NCBI GenBank assembly: GCA_007128515.1 | Contig: SKXI01000296.1 | Coordinates: 1-5,910, forward strand | DNA length: 5,910 nucleotides | Source: Halococcaceae archaeon | Lineage (GTDB): Archaea > Halobacteriota > Halobacteria > Halobacteriales > Halalkalicoccaceae | Reading direction: 5' to 3' | Part shown: positions 1-5,106 of the stretch, piece by piece | Layout of the letters: each line of letters begins with the position of its first letter | Position numbering within the stretch: position 1 is the first letter of the stretch | The notes under the pieces: model-generated | What the model saw: only the letters and a program-made list of their open reading frames with translations | The model's database searches: none | What the model was told of the DNA's origin: nothing | Translations under genes and position numbers: made by a program

Positions 1-1250
1 ACCAGCGTCACGCTCACGACGAGGTTCGTCGCCAGCAGTATCGTCGTGTTGACGAAGACGAGTCTGGCGTAGCCGAGTCCCTGGAGCAGCGTGCCGTCGG
101 GGCCACCACAGGAGGCGTTTATGAAGTAGCCGACGCAGAGAATGACGACCGCGGCAGTCGCGGCGGTGTACTGCGGGGTAAACACCAGCGAGAGGAACTC
201 GGGAGCGCCGAGCGCGATGGTGAGACCGAGGGGTAAGGTGAGCCCCGCGACCCAGCGCGTCGCCGTTCTGTATCGCTTTGTGACCGCCTCGTCGTCGTCT
301 TTCGCCTCCGCGATCAGCGGCTTGAAGATCGGGGCCACCGCACTGAGAAAGATCATCAGGTTCGCCGCGAGCGCGTAGCCGACGCGGTAGATGCCGACCT
401 CCTCGCTCGAGAGGAAGAAGCCGATGACGAAGTAGTCGATCTGGCCGAGGAAGACGTAGATGATGCCGGCGAACGCCAGCGGCACGGAGTACGAGAGGAG
501 CGGTCCCGGGGAGACGAGCGTCGTCTCCGCCGCGCGGATCTTCGGCGTGTTTCGGTAGAGCAGTACCGCTCCGGCCGCGATGGCGACGACCAGCCCGATG
601 AGGTAGCCGCCGACGACGCCCAGCAGGCCGAGGCCCACCAGGAGGAGGAGCGTCGTCGAGAACAGCCGCACCGTGGGACGGATGATGTCGCGCTGGTAGA
701 CCCGGAATCTGAGGCGTTTGATCGCGCCGAAGCTCGTGAGCAGCGCGTTGTTGATCGCGAGAAACGGCACGGAGATCGCGAGCAAGAGCAACGCGGCGGA
801 GAGCGCCGGTTCGTCGAAGGCGCGCGCGATCCGGTCGGCGTTGAAGAAGATGAGCGCCGCCACCACGGTCGAGGAGACGAGCATGATCGCGAACACCTCG
901 ACGATGACGCCCTTCGCGCGGCCGTAGTCGTCGTCGGCGATGTACTGCGGGGCGAAGTAGTCGATCGCCTTCGGCAGCCCGAGGTTCGCGAACGCCTGGA
1001 CGAAGAGGATGATCGAGGTCGCGAGGATGAATAGCCCGTAGACCGAGGGGCTCACCAGCCGGGTGATGATCGCGACGATGAGGAAACCGAAGACCTTCCC
1101 GATCAGGTTGCCGGCGAAGGTGATCGAGCCCTGTTTCGCCATCGTCGCCGTCGAGGTGTCCTCGGGCGGGACGGTCTCGTCGGCGGGTTCTGTCGGCGGC
1201 GGCGGGCGTGGATCGAGCGGCGAGCGCTCCTCGTCGCTCGGTCCTACCAT
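1..1250 (-). CDS. Oligosaccharide flippase family membrane protein (C-terminus cut by window edge)
   Basis: The frame is open from an ATG at 1250 to base 1, giving about 416 residues; family members usually have about 470-520, so the C-terminus is missing. After a Pro- and acid-rich N-terminal tail of about 36 residues comes a polytopic membrane protein with many hydrophobic segments (roughly residues 45-63, 72-90, 115-135, 150-170, 196-230, 255-280, 292-312, 336-350, 362-380 and 396-415). Landmarks typical of the Wzx/RfbX-like flippase family are the first helix with a 'TRLVSPSVYGLF' motif, 'QIDYFVIGFFLSSEEVGIYRVGY' split around residues 270-292, and a 'GGPDGTLLQGLGYARL' motif near residue 382. 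Such proteins move lipid-linked glycans across the cytoplasmic membrane, for example for S-layer or archaellin glycosylation; that role here is inferred. It starts 6 bases after the lipoprotein gene's stop, without a clear Shine-Dalgarno, so coupled translation is likely. A second in-frame ATG at 1142 (codon 37, 'MAKQGSITF') sits at the usual family start and is a plausible alternative. Confidence 0.9.
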   Translation of the reverse strand, partial: MVGPSDEERSPLDPRPPPPTEPADETVPPEDTSTATMAKQGSITFAGNLIGKVFGFLIVAIITRLVSPSVYGLFILATSIILFVQAFANLGLPKAIDYFAPQYIADDDYGRAKGVIVEVFAIMLVSSTVVAALIFFNADRIARAFDEPALSAALLLLAISVPFLAINNALLTSFGAIKRLRFRVYQRDIIRPTVRLFSTTLLLLVGLGLLGVVGGYLIGLVVAIAAGAVLLYRNTPKIRAAETTLVSPGPLLSYSVPLAFAGIIYVFLGQIDYFVIGFFLSSEEVGIYRVGYALAANLMIFLSAVAPIFKPLIAEAKDDDEAVTKRYRTATRWVAGLTLPLGLTIALGAPEFLSLVFTPQYTAATAAVVILCVGYFINASCGGPDGTLLQGLGYARLVFVNTTILLATNLVVSVTL

Positions 1251-1256
1251 CGATAA

Positions 1257-1658
1257 TCAGAGGCTGGTGGCGACGTCGACGCTGTATCCCCGAACCAGGG
1301 CGGCGTCGTCGCCGTAGTGCGGGTACTCGATACGGAACTCCCAGCGACGTCGTTCGGTCACGTCCTCGATCCGCTCGACGGTGGTGTCGAGCAGCTCGTC
1401 CTCGGCGTCGTAGAACTCCGCACGCACCTCGACGTACCGGATCTCCTCGTCGCCGATGATCTGTGCGACCCCCTCGACCGCGACGGTCTCCTCGTCGGTC
1501 CCCTCCTCCTCTCTCACCAGTTCGCTCTCGACGATCCGCACGCGCTCTTCGGGGTCGGGCTCGGCCGGCCCGTCGGTCGGGCCGAAGTTGCCGAGACAGC
1601 CGGCGACCGCCGTACCGAGGGCGGCGCAACCGGTCGTCAGAAGCCGTCGCCGGTGCAT
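1257..1658 (-). CDS. Tat-exported haloarchaeal lipoprotein with FxLYD-like domain
   Basis: This encodes a protein of 133 residues. The N-terminus has three arginines (residues 3-5, 'HRRRLLTTG'), a short Ala/Gly-rich hydrophobic stretch and a lipobox 'VAGC' with Cys21. Together these are the mark of a Tat substrate anchored by lipid outside the membrane, common in haloarchaea. An acidic linker (about 25-55, many Asp/Glu/Pro) leads to a beta-rich domain (about 58-125). Its pattern 'VRAEFYDAEDELLDTT', then a Glu/Arg-rich turn, then 'WEFRIEYP' resembles the FxLYD fold seen in many small archaeal lipoproteins; that match is by eye. The function is unknown. The stop lies 6 bases before the flippase ATG, so the two are probably co-transcribed from a TATA-like box 25-29 bases upstream of this start. 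The start is fixed by the signal peptide, which begins directly at this ATG. Confidence 0.86.
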   Translation of the reverse strand: MHRRRLLTTGCAALGTAVAGCLGNFGPTDGPAEPDPEERVRIVESELVREEEGTDEETVAVEGVAQIIGDEEIRYVEVRAEFYDAEDELLDTTVERIEDVTERRRWEFRIEYPHYGDDAALVRGYSVDVATSL

Positions 1659-1680
1659 GCGCTCGCTACGAGTCGGCCCG

Positions 1681-1690
1681 TGAAATACAC
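1681..1690 (-). promoter_or_regulatory. TATA-like box for the lipoprotein-flippase operon
   Basis: Read on the minus strand this is GTGTATTTCA, with the TATTT core 25-29 bases upstream of the ATG at 1658. It is the most AT-rich patch in the 127-base divergent gap. The spacing fits the short-leader or leaderless transcripts usual in haloarchaea. It is a prediction from position and composition only. Confidence 0.5.
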
Positions 1691-1774
1691 ACCGACAGCT
1701 ATGTCCGCCCGCTCCCTACGACGACCGTGTTCGTCGCCCCATCGAATCGGACAGACCGGCGGGAGAACCGCGAC

Positions 1775-1779
1775 GGAGG
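1775..1779 (+). promoter_or_regulatory. Shine-Dalgarno site deciding a GTG start
   Basis: GGAGG lies 6 bases before the GTG at 1786 and matches the anti-SD CCUCC of archaeal 16S rRNA. It supports GTG as the start and implies a transcript with a leader, unlike the neighbouring genes. No convincing TATA box stands out in 1720-1770. Confidence 0.6.
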
Positions 1780-1785
1780 GAACGG

Positions 1786-2355
1786 GTGAGCTTTCCCGAC
1801 GTTCCAGACCTCGGAGAGGAGTGGTCGCTCGCCGATCGCGAACGTGAGACACTGTTCGCGCTTCCGACGAGCAGCGTCCGGGGATACACGCTGGTCTACG
1901 AGGACGAACCGCTCCGGGTGGCGGTCGGCCGGGAGCTTCCCGAATCGGGCGACCACCCGTGGCGGTTCTTCTTCGCGACCCGGTTGGAGTTCGTCCCGCC
2001 GCTCGCAGCCGGCATCGGTCCCGCCAGTCTGTACCCGACGGTGCTCTCGGAGGCGCGCCGGAGCTTCGCGAACGACCTCGAGGAGCGCGGGTTCACCGAC
2101 GTCGAGCGTGGACGGGGCGAACGCATGCGAACCCGGGCGGGGAAGCGTGCGCGGCTCACGAAGTACACCGCCCGGTTGCCGATCGACGTCGCCGACGAGC
2201 CGATCCCCGTCGAGGCGTGGCTCGCGGTGTTCGTGGTCCGATCGGAGTTCCGCCTCGCTGGTGGTGCCTTTCCGACCTCGTTCCCGGTCGACGTGGGTAT
2301 CCACCGATCCCGGTACCGGAACGAGCTGCTCGATCTGATACGGCGTGTCGGCTGA
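1786..2355 (+). CDS. Conserved-looking hypothetical protein, 189 residues, no family recognised
   Basis: I do not recognise this family. The protein begins at GTG ('[13 protein letters not shown]') behind a good Shine-Dalgarno and ends in TGA. It has no signal peptide or membrane helix, so it is probably cytoplasmic. Visible features are an acidic N-terminus, a Trp/Phe-rich patch '[17 protein letters not shown]' at residues 57-72, a helix around 85-103, a very basic stretch at 106-127 (ten Arg/Lys), and beta-like strands at 128-170 ending in '[11 protein letters not shown]'. The first half suggests an alpha+beta domain; the basic stretch could bind nucleic acid or a phosphate ligand, but that is speculation. 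Codon use (mostly G/C third positions) matches real genes, and the opposite-strand frames lack such protein character. It is 91 bases upstream of thi4 in the same direction, but thi4 has its own promoter, so a shared function is uncertain. Confidence 0.8.
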   Translation: MSFPDVPDLGEEWSLADRERETLFALPTSSVRGYTLVYEDEPLRVAVGRELPESGDHPWRFFFATRLEFVPPLAAGIGPASLYPTVLSEARRSFANDLEERGFTDVERGRGERMRTRAGKRARLTKYTARLPIDVADEPIPVEAWLAVFVVRSEFRLAGGAFPTSFPVDVGIHRSRYRNELLDLIRRVG

Positions 2356-2413
2356 AACGAACGGTCCGAAACCAACGGCGATAGCCCGGTTGTACAGCTC
2401 GGTCATCGGAACG

Positions 2414-2421
2414 ATTTTTTA
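2414..2421 (+). promoter_or_regulatory. TATA-like box of thi4
   Basis: ATTTTTTA stands out in GC-rich DNA, 26-33 bases before the thi4 ATG. With that spacing the transcript would begin at or within a few bases of the start codon. There is no Shine-Dalgarno just before the ATG, which agrees with a leaderless message. Confidence 0.6.
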
Positions 2422-2447
2422 CCACGCGTTGATATCACTCAGTGGTA
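2420..2447 (+). promoter_or_regulatory. 28-base interrupted palindrome, candidate thi4 operator
   Basis: Three blocks share one dyad axis (between 2433 and 2434): TACCAC at 2420-2425, TGATATCA at 2430-2437 and GTGGTA at 2442-2447, separated by unpaired 4-base spacers. Twenty of 28 positions are symmetric. The site begins at the last T run of the TATA-like box and ends on the A of the start codon, so a dimer bound here would cover the expected transcription start. In Haloferax volcanii, ThiR (a helix-turn-helix protein with a ThiN domain) is reported to repress thi4 when thiamine is present. That this dyad is its site is my inference; no ThiR gene lies in the window. Confidence 0.5.
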
Positions 2448-3376
2448 TGAGTCAGTACGAACCGTTCAGCGACGTGGGCGAGGCGGACGTGACCCGGGCG
2501 ATCGGCCAGGAGTGGACCGAGGAGTTCATGGACTTCTCGGACTCGGACGTGATCGTCGTCGGGGGCGGTCCGTCGGGTCTGATGGCCGCGAAAGAGCTGG
2601 CCGAGCGCGGCGTGAAGACGATGGTCGTCGAGAAGAACAACTACCTCGGCGGCGGGTTCTGGCTCGGCGGCTTCCTGATGAACAAGGTGACGGTCCGGAG
2701 CCCGGCGGAGGCGATCCTGGAGGACCTCGAGGTGGACTACAAGCGAGCGCAGGACACCGAGGGGCTCTACGTGGCCAACGGCCCGCACGCCTGTTCGGCG
2801 CTGATCAAGGCCGCCTGCGACGCCGGGGCGAAGACCCAGAACATGACCGAGTTCACCGACATCGTGATCCGCGAGGATCACCGCGTGGCCGGCATCGTGA
2901 TGAACTGGACGCCGGTCCACGCACTGCCCAGGGAGATCACCTGCGTCGATCCCGTGGCGGTCGAAGCAGATCTAGTGATCGACGCGACCGGTCACGACGC
3001 GATGGCGGTCACGAAACTCGACGAGCGCGGCGTCCTGAACGCGCCGGGGATCGGCGACGCGCGCGAGCGCGGCACGGTGATGGACCAGAGCGGTGACGAC
3101 AGCTACGGCGCGCCCGGCCACGACTCGCCGGGCCACGACTCGATGTGGGTCGGCGAGAGCGAGGACGCGGTCGTCGAGCATACAGGTCTCGCTCACGACG
3201 GCCTGATCGTCACCGGGATGGCCGTCGCGACGACCTACGGACTCCCGCGGATGGGGCCCACCTTCGGCGCGATGCTCGTCTCGGGCAAGCGCGCGGCGCA
3301 GGCTGCGATCGACGAACTCGGCGTCGACGCCCCGGACGTGGAACTCACGAGCAGAGCGACACCGGCGGACGACTGA
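2447..3376 (+). CDS. thi4: Thiamine thiazole synthase Thi4
   Basis: This encodes a cytosolic enzyme of 309 residues that builds the ADP-linked thiazole precursor of thiamine from NAD+ and glycine. Visible features, in order: an N-terminal region '[12 protein letters not shown]'; the dinucleotide-binding '[10 protein letters not shown]' (35-44) followed by acidic Glu62 in 'VVEKNN'; the Thi4 signature '[15 protein letters not shown]' (66-80); 'EITCVDP' with Cys166; 'DATGHD' (179-184); and a C-terminal '[20 protein letters not shown]' (265-284). Cys166 matches the conserved active-site cysteine shown to be essential in the Haloferax homologue (Cys165 there), the sulfur donor in the single-turnover type; methanogen enzymes that use free sulfide have His instead. 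An Asp/His-rich segment '[17 protein letters not shown]' (220-236) with a doubled PGHDS lies before the last third. The start is the ATG at 2447, because it follows the TATA box and dyad and gives the family's length; the in-frame ATG at 2345 would overlap the previous gene. Confidence 0.96.
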   Translation: MSQYEPFSDVGEADVTRAIGQEWTEEFMDFSDSDVIVVGGGPSGLMAAKELAERGVKTMVVEKNNYLGGGFWLGGFLMNKVTVRSPAEAILEDLEVDYKRAQDTEGLYVANGPHACSALIKAACDAGAKTQNMTEFTDIVIREDHRVAGIVMNWTPVHALPREITCVDPVAVEADLVIDATGHDAMAVTKLDERGVLNAPGIGDARERGTVMDQSGDDSYGAPGHDSPGHDSMWVGESEDAVVEHTGLAHDGLIVTGMAVATTYGLPRMGPTFGAMLVSGKRAAQAAIDELGVDAPDVELTSRATPADD

Positions 3377-3682
3377 GGGCGGACGCTCTCTCTACCGAAG
3401 GCCGACCACTTCGGCACAGACGGGGCACTCGGCGTAGGCCGCCCGTTCTCCCCGCTTCTCGTACTCGATGAGTACCCGAGTCGCTGGGATCGCAGACCCG
3501 CAGGACGGGAAGACGCCGGTCGATGGGCGTTCCGCGGACGTGGGATGTGAAGCCGTTGACCGCGGTACCCGACTACGACTCCGTATGGGATACGCTTCGG
3601 ACGGGGACGAAAGAGCGATTCGAGCGCGGTGACACCGAAACCCTAACGCCAGCGGCCGACCGGGGCCGTCCGCACGCCGGAT
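3377..3682. other. Convergent intergenic region between thi4 and the FAD oxidoreductase gene
   Basis: This gap of 306 bases between two convergent genes holds only the zinc-finger relic described separately. No T-rich terminator, hairpin followed by T run, tRNA or repeat is visible. The thi4 stop is followed by a short pyrimidine stretch (CTCTCTCT, 3386-3393), which is weak evidence for a terminator. Third-position GC is less biased on both strands than in the flanking genes. Confidence 0.5.
3392..3541 (-). pseudogene. Relic of a small haloarchaeal zinc-finger (CPxCG-type) protein gene
   Basis: The minus strand reads 49 codons, beginning ACG-TCC-GCG-GAA and ending in TAG at 3392. The product would include 'VFPSCGSAIPATRVLIEY', then 'EKRGERAAYAECPVCAEVV'. 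The core 'AIPATRVLIEYE...YAECPxCAEVV' matches, from memory, a family of tiny haloarchaeal proteins of about 50-60 residues with two CPxC knuckles binding one zinc. Two defects are visible. No ATG, GTG or TTG lies in frame upstream of the conserved part; an ACG stands where 'MSAE' would be expected. The first knuckle reads Phe-Pro-Ser-Cys (TTC at 3509-3511) instead of Cys-Pro-x-Cys. Both fit single-base changes, so I call it a pseudogene; sequencing error or rare non-AUG initiation are alternatives. It lies 141 bases beyond the oxidoreductase stop, on the same strand. Confidence 0.5.
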
Positions 3683-5074
3683 TCAGGCGCTCGGTCCGGC
3701 GGGTCCTATCGGCCCGAATACCGCCCGTGGGTCCCAGTCGGCCTTCACCTCGACCAGCCGGTCGTAATTACCGCCGAAGGCCGCCCTGCGCCGGTCGTCG
3801 CTCTCGTCGTCCGTGAGGAAGTTCAGCGCCGCGTCGCCGGTCGTGTACGGACGCACCGCCTCGTGGAACTCGCGGGTCCAGGACACGTGCTCGTCGTCGC
3901 TCGCGGGGTCGGTCCAGCGCGTCTCGATCAGGAGGTGGTGGGCGGCGTCCCGGTGGGGGTAGGCGGTCGCGTCGGGCGCCGGGTCGGTCTCCGCGCCACC
4001 CCGTGGGGAGACGAACACCGTCGCCCCAGACGACGGTGCCCTCCCGGCGTACGCCGCGATCGTCTCGATCGCCGGTTCGGGGAGCGTCCACAGGTACTGG
4101 CTCCGCAGGTAGGTCCGCATCGACCCCCCGCTGTCGCCGGCCCGCTGGAAGTCCACGTAGGACCGCGCGCGGAGGCTGTCCATGACGGGGTCGCCGTGCT
4201 CCCGGAGGGGAGCGAGGACCCGCGCTCCCTCCTCGGGCGGGCCGGCGTAGCACGCGATGAGGATCGCGACGCGGGCCCCTCGGACCGCCTCGGGGTAGTA
4301 CGACGACGTCGGGAGCACCATGCTGCCGAAGAGGAGTCGAGCCGCTCGCGGTGCCTCGGTCACGAACTCCCGATACAGTCGCGCGGTCCGATCCGTCTCC
4401 TCGGCCGGGTAGACGAGCGAGCCCGCGAACACCTCGCTGACCTCGTGGAGCCGGAACTCGAAGGAGGTGACCACCCCGACACCCCCGCCCCCGCCGCGCA
4501 ACGCCCAGAACAGCGCCGGGTTCTCCTCCTCGCTCGCGCGGACGAGGTCGCCGTCGGCGGTGACGACGTCGGCCGAGCGGAGGTTGTCGGAGGTGAGTCC
4601 GTACTTGCGGGAGAGCCAGCCGACCCCGCCACCGAGCGTCAGGCCGGCGACGCCGATGTTCGGGTCCTGACCCCCGGGGACGGCGAGGCCGAACGCCCCC
4701 GTCTCGTGGTCGACGTCACCCCACGTCGCGCCGCCCCCGACGCGGACCGTTCTCGCGTCCGGATCGACCCGCACCCAGTCCATCGGCGAGAGGTCGACCG
4801 TGAGCGCCCCGTCGCGGACCGCCGACCCCGAGACGTGGTGTCCGCCTGCCTTGACCGACAGCCCGACGTCGTGCTCGCGAGCGAACTCCACGGCGGCGAC
4901 GACGTCGGCGACACCCGTACACCGGGCGATGGCCGCCGGCTCACTGTCGATTCGCGCGTTCCAGATCCGTCGGGCGTCGTCGTACCCCCCGTCGCCGGGA
5001 CGGAGCAACCGGCCACGGAGGCGGTCGCGAAGCGGATCGAAGCCTACGTCCTCGGGGCGAGTCGGTGAACCCAT
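3683..5074 (-). CDS. FAD-binding oxidoreductase, berberine-bridge-enzyme type (PCMH/VAO fold)
   Basis: This encodes a protein of 463 residues, normal for the family. Residues about 45-185 form the FAD-binding domain, with 'VKAGGHHVSG' (74-83), whose His79 sits where relatives bind FAD through a histidyl bond, 'VRVGGGATWGDV' (110-121), and 'LTLGGGVGWLSRKYGLTSDNL' split around 145-165. A substrate domain follows, and a BBE-type C-terminus 'FGGNYDRLVEVKADWDP' at 433-449. Relatives oxidise alcohols, sugars or alkaloid-like compounds using O2 or another acceptor; the substrate here cannot be told. The cysteine that makes a second flavin bond in bicovalent members ('GVCPTVG') is replaced by Asp137 ('GGQDPNIG'), so at most one covalent bond is expected. 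The usual end 'F-R-x-N-Q-N' is absent; the protein ends 'VFGPIGPAGPSA'. There is no signal peptide, so it is probably cytoplasmic. The ATG at 5074 is supported by a TATA-like box 27-32 bases upstream. It follows the nitroreductase gene by 30 bases. Confidence 0.92.
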   Translation of the reverse strand: MGSPTRPEDVGFDPLRDRLRGRLLRPGDGGYDDARRIWNARIDSEPAAIARCTGVADVVAAVEFAREHDVGLSVKAGGHHVSGSAVRDGALTVDLSPMDWVRVDPDARTVRVGGGATWGDVDHETGAFGLAVPGGQDPNIGVAGLTLGGGVGWLSRKYGLTSDNLRSADVVTADGDLVRASEEENPALFWALRGGGGGVGVVTSFEFRLHEVSEVFAGSLVYPAEETDRTARLYREFVTEAPRAARLLFGSMVLPTSSYYPEAVRGARVAILIACYAGPPEEGARVLAPLREHGDPVMDSLRARSYVDFQRAGDSGGSMRTYLRSQYLWTLPEPAIETIAAYAGRAPSSGATVFVSPRGGAETDPAPDATAYPHRDAAHHLLIETRWTDPASDDEHVSWTREFHEAVRPYTTGDAALNFLTDDESDDRRRAAFGGNYDRLVEVKADWDPRAVFGPIGPAGPSA

Positions 5075-5100
5075 CCACCGTTCTCGAGGATCGCCGGGAG

Positions 5101-5106
5101 TATATC
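5101..5106 (-). promoter_or_regulatory. TATA-like box of the FAD oxidoreductase gene
   Basis: On the minus strand this reads GATATA, 27-32 bases upstream of the ATG at 5074, overlapping the TGA stop (5107-5105) of the nitroreductase gene. It suggests the oxidoreductase can be transcribed leaderless from its own promoter as well as by read-through. Confidence 0.5.

Noticed and set aside
142..1317. Short plus-strand frames opposite the flippase gene
   Set aside because: They are Ala/Ser/Arg-rich shadows of the minus-strand membrane protein, with no motifs or start signals.
1699..2406. A 235-codon open frame on the minus strand opposite the 189-residue protein gene
   Set aside because: It has low protein character, no ribosome site and no recognisable motif; the plus frame has a strong Shine-Dalgarno and a better codon pattern.
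2345..2446. An upstream in-frame ATG that would lengthen Thi4 by 34 residues
   Set aside because: It lies inside the end of the preceding gene, the extension would cross the TATA-like box and dyad, and the resulting length exceeds the family norm.
3386..3393. CTCTCTCT as a thi4 terminator
   Set aside because: Archaeal terminators are T-rich; this stretch has only alternating T and no hairpin, so I do not annotate it.
3523..3816. A 97-codon plus-strand frame starting 'MGVPRTWDVKPLTAVPDYD'
   Set aside because: The first 45 residues look somewhat protein-like, but there is no ribosome site or TATA box. The rest is Arg/Pro-rich and runs into the end of the convergent oxidoreductase gene, and it also overlaps the better supported zinc-finger relic.
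3863..5068. A 401-codon open frame on the plus strand opposite the FAD oxidoreductase gene
   Set aside because: The product is Arg/Pro/Val-rich without domains, and the minus strand encodes a clear flavoenzyme. Long antisense frames are common in DNA this GC-rich.
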